The notes beneath the pieces were generated by a model. That model worked only from the letters and a program-made list of their open reading frames with translations, did no database searches and had not been told where the DNA came from. Made by a program: the position numbers and the translations under genes. Positions 17,651 through 26,609 of a DNA stretch of 64,000 nucleotides are shown here, piece by piece. Numbering within the stretch: the stretch's first letter is position 1; each line of letters begins with the position of its first letter. Source of the stretch: CAVQMB01 sp963713445 (GTDB taxonomy: Bacteria; Pseudomonadota; Gammaproteobacteria; Competibacterales; Competibacteraceae); contig CAVQMB010000015.1 of assembly GCA_963713445.1 (NCBI GenBank), positions 62,001 through 126,000 of the forward strand. The letters are read 5' to 3'.

Positions 17651-18808
17651 CTATTGGCTGTCGGTGCCAGCGCTGGCCGGCTGTGGATTCACCTTGCCAC
17701 CCGGACGGGTGTGCTGGATACCGGAGACGATGACCCGGTCACCATTCTTCAGACCGTTGGTGATGACCCAGCCGTCGCCGCGCATAGCACCCAGTTTCAC
17801 AGCAGTCCGCGCGACCTTGTCGGTGCCGTCCACCGTCAGCACGTAGGCACCGTCGCTGTCGCGCTGCACCGCCGCCTGCGGTACCAGGTAGACATTAGGT
17901 TGTTCGCCCTGGGCCAGGCGGACCTTGACGAACATACCAGGTAGTAACTGATGGTCCGGGTTGGGTATCGTCGCCCGCAGCGACACGGTGCCGGTGCTGG
18001 GATCAACCATCACGGAGGAGAAACTCAGCGTACCCTTGTGCGGATAAGGTGTCCCGTCGGGCAGGATGACCTGGGCTTCGACCTTGCCCGGCGCAACCTG
18101 CTTGAATTCTCCGGCTGCGGCTTCACGGCGCAGCTTTTCAAGTTCGGCAAACGACTCGCTGAAGTTCACGTATATGGGGTCGATCTGGTAAATCGATGTG
18201 AGTAAGGTCGGGCTGTTCTGGCCCACCAGTGCCCCTTCGGTGACCTGGGCTTCACCGGCACGTCCGGAGATCGGCGCACGCACTGTGGCATAAGCCAGAT
18301 TGAGTTTGGCGCTCTCGACATCGGCCTCGGCTTTCTTGACTGCTGCTGCCGTGGTGCGTTCGCTGGCCAGGGCATCATCCAGATCTTGTCGCGAGATCAG
18401 GTTCTTATGGGCCAGATTCTGATAGCGTTTGGCCTTGGAACGGGCGTTCTGAGCCGCTGCCTGTGCTTGTGCCAGCGCCGCCTGTGCCGCGTGCAGCGCC
18501 GCCTCGAGCGGGGCCGGGTCGATCTGAAACAGGATTGCGCCTTGCTTGACGTCACTGCCTTCCGTGTAGACCCGCTTCACCAGAATTCCGGCAATCCGGG
18601 CCCGGACGTCGGCGGTACGGGTCGCAGCCATGCGGCCGACGAAATCCTCCACTACCGGTACCGAACGGGGATGGACAGTGACGAAGCCTACCTTGGGCGG
18701 CGGCGCCCCCCTCTGTTGGGCGGCCGCGGAATCATTGTGGCCACAACCGGACAACGCCAGGGCCAAACTGGCGCCCAGGAGGGCACCGGGCAGGGACCAT
18801 GATTTCAC
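17651..18808 (-). CDS. RND efflux periplasmic adaptor lipoprotein (AcrA/MexA type)
   Basis: Membrane fusion protein that bridges the permease to an outer-membrane channel. The N-terminal signal ends in a lipobox ALSGC, giving a lipid-anchored periplasmic protein of about 385 residues. The lipoyl halves are ARIAGILVKRVYTEGSDVKQGAILFQID and APISGRAGEAQVTEGALVG, separated by an Ala/Gln-rich coiled-coil hairpin (AAQAALAQAQAAAQNARSKAKRYQNL). The start used is GTG at 18808, with AGGAG five bases away; the GTG at 18814 is too close to that site. It overlaps the end of the upstream tetR by four bases, so regulator, adaptor and permease form one operon. Confidence 0.93.
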   Translation of the reverse strand: MKSWSLPGALLGASLALALSGCGHNDSAAAQQRGAPPPKVGFVTVHPRSVPVVEDFVGRMAATRTADVRARIAGILVKRVYTEGSDVKQGAILFQIDPAPLEAALHAAQAALAQAQAAAQNARSKAKRYQNLAHKNLISRQDLDDALASERTTAAAVKKAEADVESAKLNLAYATVRAPISGRAGEAQVTEGALVGQNSPTLLTSIYQIDPIYVNFSESFAELEKLRREAAAGEFKQVAPGKVEAQVILPDGTPYPHKGTLSFSSVMVDPSTGTVSLRATIPNPDHQLLPGMFVKVRLAQGEQPNVYLVPQAAVQRDSDGAYVLTVDGTDKVARTAVKLGAMRGDGWVITNGLKNGDRVIVSGIQHTRPGGKVNPQPASAGTDSQ

Positions 18809-19440
18809 GGACACTCCTGATGATCAGACGAGGTTGTGCGGACGCGGTAGGCATCCAGAAACAGGTTGACGGCATGGCGTACCCAAACGGCGTAGTCACG
18901 GCGCCGGGTCGGGCCCGAAATGCCGAGCAGCAAGCGATAGCTCTCGAGGCCGGCCAGCAACGCGAGTAGTGTCTCCGCGGCCGCCGCTGGATCGTGGCGA
19001 TCCAGTTCACCACTCACCATAGCCTGTTCCAGCCGGGCCGCCAGCCGTTGCCGGGTGACGCCAATGGTCGCGTCGAACAGCGTTCTGGCTTCCGCTGGAA
19101 ATCGCGGGGCTTCGCCAATCAGAACCCGCCACATGGCGATATTGCGCTCATCGAACAGTTGTTCCAGGTGTTGCGCGGCAAACGCCTCAAGCGTGGTCCG
19201 CAAGTTTGCGTGCGGCAGTTCAAGACTGGCGTGCAACGGCTCCAGCAGGTGGCCCAGTACGGCCCGGAACAGCGCCTGCTTACTGCCGAAATGGGCATAG
19301 ACTGTCTGCTTGGACACGCCGGCGCGCTGGGCGACCGCCTCCATGGCGACACGATAACCGGTTTCCAGAAACAGGTCGGCCGCGGCGTGAAGCACTCGAT
19401 TGCGGCGTGAGCATACGTTCTGGGGGTTCATTGTGCCCAT
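18805..19440 (-). CDS. TetR family repressor of the RND pump
   Basis: A 211-residue TetR/AcrR regulator. HTH: RRNRVLHAAADLFLETGYRVAMEAVAQRAGVSKQTVYAHFGSKQALF. The C-terminal part matches the TetR_C domain often found with RND pumps (LLEPLHASLELPHANLRTTLEAFAAQHLEQLFDERNIAMWRVLIGEAPRFP). It is the first gene of an operon with the adaptor and permease, and a near-perfect palindrome overlaps its promoter, so it probably represses itself and the pump together. The ATG at 19440 is used; the ATG at 19431 is also possible. Confidence 0.92.
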   Translation of the reverse strand: MGTMNPQNVCSRRNRVLHAAADLFLETGYRVAMEAVAQRAGVSKQTVYAHFGSKQALFRAVLGHLLEPLHASLELPHANLRTTLEAFAAQHLEQLFDERNIAMWRVLIGEAPRFPAEARTLFDATIGVTRQRLAARLEQAMVSGELDRHDPAAAAETLLALLAGLESYRLLLGISGPTRRRDYAVWVRHAVNLFLDAYRVRTTSSDHQECP

Positions 19441-19759
19441 CGGCTCGGTTCTACACTAGACAGTACAGTCTAGATCTGGAGACGCAGATGGTCAAACACA
19501 ACATTAGCGAAGACAACGAATTGGCGTTAGTGTTCCCGCGATACGGGGCTCCGCTCCGGTAGAAAAGCGGGCACTCGTTGCACAGACTCCAGATCTTTGC
19601 CTAATCGAACTGGCGGCCGGATATTGGCGCAGTTGCTGTGCGGATTCTGAACGGATGCAACGTATCGATCGTCACCATGCCGGACCGACGGTGGTGTGCT
19701 GCCGGCGGACTCGGCCATCAGGCCACTGGATGGGCGTCAGATGCGACCGGAGGCGTGCT
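19441..19759. other. 319-bp intergenic region between tetR and alr
   Basis: Its left end holds the RND operon promoter and operator. The rest (about 19500-19759) contains the 3' flank of alr; I see no supported gene, terminator with a T-run or repeat in it. A 24-codon reading frame at 19488-19562 is discussed among rejected items. Confidence 0.5.
19456..19495 (-). promoter_or_regulatory. sigma-70 promoter with overlapping TetR operator for the RND operon
   Basis: On the minus strand TTGACC (19495-19490), a 17-base spacer and TAGACT (19472-19467) make a good promoter. The -10 hexamer lies inside an 18-bp palindrome at 19456-19473, CTAGAC-AGTACA-GTCTAG, 16 of 18 positions symmetrical. A repressor bound here would block initiation. 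Confidence 0.7.
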
Positions 19760-20848
19760 TTAGCCGGCGGCGCTATGGTAATGGCGCGGCACCCGACGGG
19801 TGACGCCTGTCAGCAGTTCGTAGGCGATGGTGCCGCTGGCGGCGGCCACCTCATTGGCGGATACCGTTTCTCCCCAAAGTTCCACCGGGTCGCCGATTCG
19901 CACTCTGTCCAGCCCGGTGAGATCAACGGTCAGCATATCCATTGAAACCCGGCCAATAAGCCGGGTGCGTTGTCCGTTCACCGCCACCGGCGTGCCGTCC
20001 GGTGCATGACGCGGATAGCCGTCGCCATAGCCCAGCGCCACGACCCCAACCCGGGTAGGACGTTCGGTGACAAAGCGTGCGCCATAGCCGATTGGTTGTC
20101 CCGGTGGCAGGTCGCGAATGCTGATCACGGCTGATTGCAGCTTCATTGCCGGACGTAGTGCCGCCGCTGCCGGGTGCGCACGGTCCAGCGGCGACAGACC
20201 GTATAACATGAAGCCGGGCCGTAGCCAGTCACCGCGGGCTTCCGGCCAGGCCAGCGTAGCGGCCGAATTGGCCAGGCTGCAGGGTGCGTCGAGGTGGCCG
20301 CTATGCTGGCGGAAGCAGGCGAGTTGGACCCGGGTGGCGTCGCAGGTAAGCTCGTCAGCGCGGGCGAAGTGGCTCATCAATACGATTTCGCCGACATGTG
20401 GACAATTCCGCAATGTCCCGTAGGCTGTGGCAAATTCGGCTGGTGGCAGGCCGATGCGGTGCATACCGCTGTCCATCTTGAGCCATACCGGAATGCGGTG
20501 GGCAGGATGCAGGGCCAGGATTTGACCCAGTTGTTCTTGCTGGTGGACCACAGTGATCAAGCTGTGATGTTCCACCAATGCCAGTTCGCTACGGTCAAAA
20601 CAGCCTTCGAGTAACACAATCGGCCGTTGGATGCCGGCGGCGCGCAACGCCATAGCTTCGTCGCTGCTGGCGACCCCGAAGGCATCCGCTTCGGTGGCCA
20701 GAGTGCGCGCCACGGCCACCGCACCGTGGCCGTAGCCATTGGCCTTGAGGATCGCAACCGCTTTGCAGCCCGGCGCCAGTGTCTTGGCATGGCGATAGTT
20801 GTGCCGCAGTGCGGCCAGGTTGATCAGGGCGTGAGCGGGTCGTGTCAT
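19760..20848 (-). CDS. alr: alanine racemase
   Basis: PLP enzyme interconverting L- and D-alanine, supplying D-Ala for peptidoglycan (Alr) or, in catabolic copies (DadX), degrading D-Ala. The product is 362 residues. The PLP lysine is Lys35 in VAILKANGYGHG and the second catalytic base is Tyr255 in QPIGYGARF. The PLP-phosphate and interface regions include KMDSGMHRIG, LRPGFMLYGLSP and GRVSMDMLTVDLT. There is no dadA neighbour, which favours the biosynthetic role. The gene reads towards the RND repressor and is divergent from the unrecognised gene at 20993. Confidence 0.96.
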   Translation of the reverse strand: MTRPAHALINLAALRHNYRHAKTLAPGCKAVAILKANGYGHGAVAVARTLATEADAFGVASSDEAMALRAAGIQRPIVLLEGCFDRSELALVEHHSLITVVHQQEQLGQILALHPAHRIPVWLKMDSGMHRIGLPPAEFATAYGTLRNCPHVGEIVLMSHFARADELTCDATRVQLACFRQHSGHLDAPCSLANSAATLAWPEARGDWLRPGFMLYGLSPLDRAHPAAAALRPAMKLQSAVISIRDLPPGQPIGYGARFVTERPTRVGVVALGYGDGYPRHAPDGTPVAVNGQRTRLIGRVSMDMLTVDLTGLDRVRIGDPVELWGETVSANEVAAASGTIAYELLTGVTRRVPRHYHSAAG

Positions 20849-20992
20849 GACGCTGGATTATCGCAGGCGGACGGTTATTACGTAACCGGTTCAGTGTCGG
20901 TACCAATCAGTGTGCCCCGCCGTTCCATACCTGTGAAATTACTACAGGCTTGTGATAGTGTCCCGCTATCAAGCCGGCCTGAAGTAGAACAT

Positions 20993-22300
20993 ATGTATCT
21001 CAGGATCATACGCACGGGTGCTCGTCTGGCGATCGAGGCAATTGCGGTCCGCCCCCTGGCCAACGCGGCGCAGTCACCTCGATGCTGGATCATCGATCTG
21101 CAGCAGCTGACAGTGGTGCAGGATGACTCGCTGAGAGGATTGTTTGGTCCTGGCCGGGCGCTCGGTCCCGCCGTTTTGGTCGATAATGGTTTGGCTGCCA
21201 CGCCAAGCGTGTGTCGGTTACCTGAGCACTCGATGCACGAGTATGGATCGGCCGCGGGCCAGCGGTGGACTCCGGCGGTATCGTTGCGGCCGCCCGACAA
21301 TACCTTGGTTATGCCAATGAGTGTTGGTTACGCGCACACGCAACACCATGTGCCGGTGATATTCGAGCGATCACCAGTTGGTTGGTGCTATGCGCCGGCA
21401 GTGATCCAGGAGAGCCCATTGTCGATGCGTGCGCTCGCGTGGGCAGTGGGCCGGGCCTTGTCGGTTGGGGTCGCTGAGCCTGACCGGCTATCGGCTTGGG
21501 GCGCGGCATTTATCGAGCCCCGGATAGCAGTTACCACGGAATTCCATCCTCCCGCCGCAGAGTCCGCACGGGCGACCGTGGCGCCGCCAGTTAGGTCGGC
21601 GCGATTTGTGCGCACCCCCCGCGTTGATAACGCTGTTACCACACTTCCGGCGGTCGTTGCCTCGCGCGCCCGTTTCCGGCCGGGTGGAAGCATTACGGAA
21701 GCGGCCGCGATTGCTCCAGCGTCGCCTTCCGGAGCGGCTTTGGCCTGCCGTCGCATGCAGTACCAGGCGATGGAGGCATCAATCAGCGTTGCTGGGGAGG
21801 TGTCGAACACTGCAGCGCGTTCCGTCACCAGAGTGCAGGCAAGACCACCACAGGCGCAGTTGACTCACGCTATGGCGGCCGCAGCCGGCGACCAGCGTGC
21901 TGTGGCACTGCTGGAGCGGCCTTCGTTGCCCAAGGCGGGTGTTTTTGCCAGGCGTAGCGCGATCGCATCGGGCCGGAACCGGCCCGCCAGTGTATATGCG
22001 CCGCCAGGCGGCGGACAGGATGAATCAGACGTGGACGAAGGCCACGGTCACATGGTCCGCCCGGACGCGGTTGGTGGCAAGCGGCCGGAGCAAGCCTTCA
22101 GTTTCGAGTTCGGTTTGTCCCTGATACGGGATTCCTTCGACAAACCGCAATACGCCCAGCCGGTCAGTCGTTTCCTGGCTGCGTCGCTGCGCCATATTCT
22201 GCGCCGCAAGCTGGCCCGGTTCGAGGACTGGCGGCTGCTGCGCTCGGAGCGTGTTTTGGCCAGGAGAAAACCCTGGCAGCGGCTGCGCCGGAGCGGTTGA
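20993..22300 (+). CDS. unrecognised Ala/Arg-rich protein
   Basis: I do not recognise this 435-residue product. The same frame stays open back to 20627, but that part is antisense to alr, so I start at the first ATG in clear sequence (MYLRIIRTGARL); its ribosome site (GAAGTAG) is weak. The first 170 residues have ordinary mixed composition (CWIIDLQQLTVVQDDSLRGLFGPGRALGPAVLVDNG). The middle is rich in Ala, Pro, Ser and Arg and probably disordered. The last 60 are strongly basic (HILRRKLARFEDWRLLRSERVLARRKPWQRLRRSG). No signal peptide, membrane segment or catalytic motif is evident. It ends 106 bases before the TPR-methyltransferase gene on the same strand. It could be a lineage-specific protein; a spurious frame is also possible. 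Confidence 0.5.
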   Translation: MYLRIIRTGARLAIEAIAVRPLANAAQSPRCWIIDLQQLTVVQDDSLRGLFGPGRALGPAVLVDNGLAATPSVCRLPEHSMHEYGSAAGQRWTPAVSLRPPDNTLVMPMSVGYAHTQHHVPVIFERSPVGWCYAPAVIQESPLSMRALAWAVGRALSVGVAEPDRLSAWGAAFIEPRIAVTTEFHPPAAESARATVAPPVRSARFVRTPRVDNAVTTLPAVVASRARFRPGGSITEAAAIAPASPSGAALACRRMQYQAMEASISVAGEVSNTAARSVTRVQARPPQAQLTHAMAAAAGDQRAVALLERPSLPKAGVFARRSAIASGRNRPASVYAPPGGGQDESDVDEGHGHMVRPDAVGGKRPEQAFSFEFGLSLIRDSFDKPQYAQPVSRFLAASLRHILRRKLARFEDWRLLRSERVLARRKPWQRLRRSG

Positions 22301-22406
22301 GCGATAAGCTGGGCATGATGCTCCTGGTTCACTACTGAGTTCAAAAAGAAGACCGTAGCATCGCCCTTTATTGGGTAAGTTCACGGGACAAACACGGAGG
22401 AACGCG

Positions 22407-23771
22407 GTGACCCAGGAATCGCACCAGAAGCCGGATGCCCATAGTAGTGAAAGTGCGGCGTTGACGGTCGATGAGGTTTTTGCTGTTGCGCGTCAACTCC
22501 ATCGCAACGATAGGCTGGACGAGGCCGAAGAACTCTATCGCCGTCTGCTGCAGGTTATGCCGGAGCACCCCGATGTGCTCAATCTGTTGGCAATTGTGCG
22601 GGTGATGCGCCATGATCTCGATGAGGCAGGAGCCTTGCTGCAGCGGGCAATCCGGGTCGCCCCGGAATTTGCCGACGCCCATAACAATCTTGGAAACGTG
22701 CTGAAACAGCGTGGCCGACTGGAGGAGGCCACTGCAGCTTATCGGCGTGCCCTGGAACTCAACCCGGCGCTGGCCGACGCGCACAATAATCTGGCAATCA
22801 TCGCTGCCAGGACAGGGCGGCTCGACGATGCGGTGACCGCGTACCAAAGAGCCATCCATTACAATCCTGCGTTGGTCGACGCGTATTTCAACATGGGTAA
22901 TCTGCTGGAGAATCTGGGCCGGTTCGATGAGGCTGTGGCGGCGTTCCGGCATGTCATCACGCAGCAACCGAACAATATCTTCGCCTATCAGAATCTCGGT
23001 CGAATCTTGTATGAACAGGGCCGGCATCAGGAAGCCGCTCAAGTATACCAACACTGGCTGAAGCGTTCGCCGGACAATACTGTGGCGCTGCACATGCTGG
23101 CGGCCTGCACCGGTCAGGATGTGCCGGAGCGGGCTACCGACGACTATGTCCGCATCGTTTTCGACCGCATGGCCAGCACATTCGATACTCATCTGGTGGA
23201 TCATCTGCAATACCGCGCACCGCAGTTGGTGAGTGCGGTGATGCGGGAGCACTTTGGGGCCGTCAGGGGCACGTTGACGATTCTGGATGCGGGCTGCGGC
23301 ACCGGCTTATGTGGGCCTCTGCTCAAGCCCTATGCCCGCTCGCTGGTCGGCGTCGACCTGTCACCCAGTATGCTGCAACAGGCCGGAACACGCGAGCTCT
23401 ACGATGAGTTGGTAGAAGCCGAGTTGACTGGCTTCCTGGCCAGCCGGGAGACCACCTACGATGTCGTTGTCAGTGCCGACACACTGTGCTATTTCGGCCG
23501 ACTTGAAGCCTTCGCACAGGCTTGCGCGCGCGCCCTGCGTCCGGGTGGGTGGCTGGTGTTTACGGTCGAACGGCTGGCCGATGCAACGGCAACGCCGGGC
23601 TTCGTGCTTACCGGGAGCGGCCGTTATGCGCACCACGCCGGCTATTTGGGCGAGACGCTACTGGCGGCGGGCTTTACGATCGAGGTTGCCGAACAGGCCG
23701 ACTTGCGCACGGAAGGCGGTCGGCCAGTGGGTGGGCTGGTGATAATGGCTGTGAAGCAGTCCAACGACTGA
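22407..23771 (+). CDS. TPR-repeat and class I methyltransferase fusion protein
   Basis: A 454-residue two-part protein. Residues about 25-235 form six to seven tetratricopeptide repeats (AEFADAHNNLGNVLKQRGRLEEATAAYRRALELNP and similar), a protein-binding solenoid. Residues about 270-450 form a SAM-dependent methyltransferase: motif I is LTILDAGCGTGLCGPLLK, followed by LVGVDLSPSMLQQA, DVVVSADTLCYFG and ALRPGGWLVFTVE. The start is GTG at 22407 with GGAGGAACGCG upstream; the frame extends to 22371 without a ribosome site. It is a soluble protein. It converges with clpV, in the place where vgrG usually lies in HSI-I-type loci. The methyl acceptor is unknown. Confidence 0.88.
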   Translation: MTQESHQKPDAHSSESAALTVDEVFAVARQLHRNDRLDEAEELYRRLLQVMPEHPDVLNLLAIVRVMRHDLDEAGALLQRAIRVAPEFADAHNNLGNVLKQRGRLEEATAAYRRALELNPALADAHNNLAIIAARTGRLDDAVTAYQRAIHYNPALVDAYFNMGNLLENLGRFDEAVAAFRHVITQQPNNIFAYQNLGRILYEQGRHQEAAQVYQHWLKRSPDNTVALHMLAACTGQDVPERATDDYVRIVFDRMASTFDTHLVDHLQYRAPQLVSAVMREHFGAVRGTLTILDAGCGTGLCGPLLKPYARSLVGVDLSPSMLQQAGTRELYDELVEAELTGFLASRETTYDVVVSADTLCYFGRLEAFAQACARALRPGGWLVFTVERLADATATPGFVLTGSGRYAHHAGYLGETLLAAGFTIEVAEQADLRTEGGRPVGGLVIMAVKQSND

Positions 23772-23802
23772 TGTGCCGGTGTCGCTGGCCCGTCACGAAC
23801 GG

Positions 23803-26556
23803 CTATTCGAATGCATAACCGAAATCGCCGTCTTGTACGCTGACCTGCACGCGGCTTACCGGCTTGCCTTCGATCATCCGGGTGAGGAATTCCTGACTGA
23901 TCTGGGGCAGCACCGTGTTGGTGAGGATGGTGTCGATCATGCGGCCGCCTGACTCCAACTCGGTGCAGCGACTCACTACCAGCTTGACCACCTCGTCGTC
24001 GTATTCGAACGGCACTTTGTGATTGAGCTGTACCCGCTTGGCGATGCGGCCCAGCTGCAGCCGGGTAATGGTACCGATCATCTCGTCCGATAGCGGGTAG
24101 TAGGGGATGACCACCAGCCGGCCCAGCAGGGCGGGCGGGAATACCTTGAGTAAAGGTTCCCGCAGCGCCTTGGCGATACCCTCGGGTTCAGGCATCAGAT
24201 CCGGGTCCTTGCACATGCTCATGATCAGATCGGTGCCCACATTGGTGGTCAGTAGGATCAGGGTGTTCTTGAAGTCGATGTAGCGTCCCTCACCGTCCTC
24301 CATCCAGCCTTTGTCAAACACCTGAAAGAATATTTCGTGCACGTCCGGGTGGGCCTTCTCCACTTCGTCCAGCAGCACCACGCTGTAAGGTCGCCGGCGC
24401 ACCGCTTCGGTGAGTATGCCGCCCTCGCCATAGCCGACATAGCCGGGCGGTGCGCCCTTTAGAGTGGAGACGGTGTGGGCTTCCTGAAACTCGCTCATGT
24501 TGATCGCGATGATGTTCTCCTCGCCGCCGTATAGCACCTCGGCGAGGGCCAGCGCGGTTTCGGTCTTGCCAACACCGGAACTGCCGGCCAGCATAAACAC
24601 GCCGACCGGCTTGTTGGGGTTGTCCAGGCTAGCGCGCGAGGTCTGGATGCGGCGGGCGATCATGTCCAGTGCGTGATCCTGGCCGACGATGCGACGCTTG
24701 ATGATGTTGGCCAGATTAAGCACGGTCTCGACTTCATTGCGCACCATGCGGCCGACCGGAATGCCGGTCCAATCGGCCACCACGGAAGCAACGGCCTGGG
24801 CGTCGACGCTGGGCAGCATCAGCGGCGTTTCCCCCTGAAGCTGATGTAGCTGGCTCTGGATATCGCGCAGCCGGGTGAGCAACGCTGCCCGTTGTTCCGT
24901 GTTGAGCTCGCTCTCGTCGGAATCGGGTGAGTCATCGGCTTGTTTGGCAGTGACTTGTCGTGTTGCCTGTTCCAGTCCACTGCCGGTGCCTTCGACCGGA
25001 CGTGTGTCGCCACGCAGTCTGGCGCGCAGGGCGAGCAGTTCGTCGACCAGCTGCTTCTCCCGATCCCAACGGGCCTCCAGTGCCTGCAGTCGCGCCTGTT
25101 CCTCCGCCATGGCAGAGCGAGCCAGTTTCTCCCGCTCTGTGGTTTCGACACCGATTGATTGTTCCCTACCGATGATGCCGAGTTCAGTCTCGAGCGCTTC
25201 GATCCGGCGTCGACTGTCGTCGACCTCGGCGGGTACCGCGTGCTGGCTGATGGCTACCCGGGCGCTCGAGGTGTCGAGCAGGCTCACCGCCTTGTCCGGC
25301 AGTTGGCGGGCCGGGATGTAGCGGTGGGACAGCCGGGCCGCGGCTTCCAGCGCCTCATCCAGGATCTGGACTCGGTGATGGCGCTCCATGGTCGACGCCA
25401 GGCCGCGCGTCATCAGAATGCATTTCTCCTCACTCGGTTCGTCGATCTTTACGGTCTGGAAGCGGCGGGTCAGGGCCGGATCCTTTTCGATATGCTTCTT
25501 GTATTCGGCCCAGGTGGTGGCGCCGATGGTGCGCAGGGTGCCGCGGGCCAGGGCGGGTTTGAGCAGGTTCGCGGCGTCACCGGTACCAGCCGCACCTCCG
25601 GCGCCGATCAACGTGTGGGTTTCGTCGACGAACAGGATGATGGGCTTGGCGCTGGACTGCACCTCTTCTATCACTTGTTTGAGGCGTTGTTCGAATTCGC
25701 CCTTCATACTGGCACCAGCTTGCAGCAGGCCGACATCGAGGGCGCGCAGCGAGACCTCACCAAGTGCCGGCGGTACGTCGCCGCGGGCGATACGCTGGGC
25801 GAAGCCTTCGACCACAGCGGTTTTGCCGACACCGGCTTCGCCGACCAGAATCGGGTTGTTCTGACGCCGCCGCATCAAAATATCCACTAGCTGACGAATC
25901 TCCTCGTCGCGGCCGACGATCGGGTCGAGCTCGCCGTTGCGGGCTTGTTCAGTGAGATCGGTGGTGAATTTGTTGAGGGCTTCGTGCTTGCCCATCTGCG
26001 CGGGCGCCATGGCACCACTGGCTTCACCGGGTTCACCCGCCCCACCCACATGGAAGCCGTCCTGAGCGGACAGCTGGTCTTCCGGCGAACCCGACACAAC
26101 CTCGTCGAAACGCTCGGTCAGGGTGTCCAGTTTGATCTTATTGAATTCTCGGGATATGCCCGGGAGCACGTTGCGCAGATCCGGAGTCTTGATCAGGCCG
26201 ACCACGAGGTGGCCGGTGCGGACCTGGGATTCCCCGAACATCAGGGTGCTGTAGAGCCAGGCCTCCCTGACCGCCTGCTCGATATGCGAGGACAGGTCCG
26301 AAATCGAGGTCGAGCCGCGCGGCAGTTTTTCCAGCGCTTCGGTGATATCACGTGCCAGCCGTGCCGGGTCGATGCTGAACTGCTTGATGATGTGATGCAG
26401 GTCGGAATCCTGCAATTGCAGAATCTGATGGATCCAGTGCGCCAGTTCGACGTAGGGGTTGCCCCGCATCTTGCAGAACACGGTGGCGCTCTCGATGGCG
26501 CGGTAAGCAAGGCTGTTCAACTTGCCGAACAGCGCAACCCTGGAGATTTCCGACAT
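23803..26556 (-). CDS. clpV: T6SS disassembly ATPase ClpV (TssH)
   Basis: Hexameric AAA+ unfoldase that extracts and recycles contracted TssB-TssC sheath. The 917-residue product has an N-terminal Clp_N domain (residues 10-150), AAA1 with Walker A GEAGVGKT at 239-246 and Walker B LFVDETH near 309, a coiled-coil middle domain about 440-575, and AAA2 with Walker A GSSGVGKT at 658-665 followed by VVLLDEVEKAHPDV. The middle region carries an acidic insert (DDSPDSDESE). It is the last gene of the tssA-to-clpV operon, 53 bases after tssG. It ends close to, and convergent with, the TPR-methyltransferase gene. Confidence 0.97.
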   Translation of the reverse strand: MSEISRVALFGKLNSLAYRAIESATVFCKMRGNPYVELAHWIHQILQLQDSDLHHIIKQFSIDPARLARDITEALEKLPRGSTSISDLSSHIEQAVREAWLYSTLMFGESQVRTGHLVVGLIKTPDLRNVLPGISREFNKIKLDTLTERFDEVVSGSPEDQLSAQDGFHVGGAGEPGEASGAMAPAQMGKHEALNKFTTDLTEQARNGELDPIVGRDEEIRQLVDILMRRRQNNPILVGEAGVGKTAVVEGFAQRIARGDVPPALGEVSLRALDVGLLQAGASMKGEFEQRLKQVIEEVQSSAKPIILFVDETHTLIGAGGAAGTGDAANLLKPALARGTLRTIGATTWAEYKKHIEKDPALTRRFQTVKIDEPSEEKCILMTRGLASTMERHHRVQILDEALEAAARLSHRYIPARQLPDKAVSLLDTSSARVAISQHAVPAEVDDSRRRIEALETELGIIGREQSIGVETTEREKLARSAMAEEQARLQALEARWDREKQLVDELLALRARLRGDTRPVEGTGSGLEQATRQVTAKQADDSPDSDESELNTEQRAALLTRLRDIQSQLHQLQGETPLMLPSVDAQAVASVVADWTGIPVGRMVRNEVETVLNLANIIKRRIVGQDHALDMIARRIQTSRASLDNPNKPVGVFMLAGSSGVGKTETALALAEVLYGGEENIIAINMSEFQEAHTVSTLKGAPPGYVGYGEGGILTEAVRRRPYSVVLLDEVEKAHPDVHEIFFQVFDKGWMEDGEGRYIDFKNTLILLTTNVGTDLIMSMCKDPDLMPEPEGIAKALREPLLKVFPPALLGRLVVIPYYPLSDEMIGTITRLQLGRIAKRVQLNHKVPFEYDDEVVKLVVSRCTELESGGRMIDTILTNTVLPQISQEFLTRMIEGKPVSRVQVSVQDGDFGYAFE

Positions 26557-26609
26557 GTCCGACTCCCCGCGGCCTGGGCCGCATTGATGATCCTATTGCA
26601 GTGACGCGG

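Noticed and set aside
19488..19562. 24-codon frame with GGAG six bases upstream, reading right from the RND operator
   Set aside because: Its start lies in the -35 region of the leftward promoter, no rightward promoter is visible, and the peptide resembles nothing known. Probably chance.
20627..20992. Upstream extension of the unrecognised frame antisense to alr
   Set aside because: It overlaps well-supported alr coding sequence on the other strand; a shadow frame is the simpler reading.
22368..23252. Long minus-strand frame opposite the TPR-methyltransferase gene
   Set aside because: The plus-strand protein has clear TPR and methyltransferase motifs; the antisense product has none.
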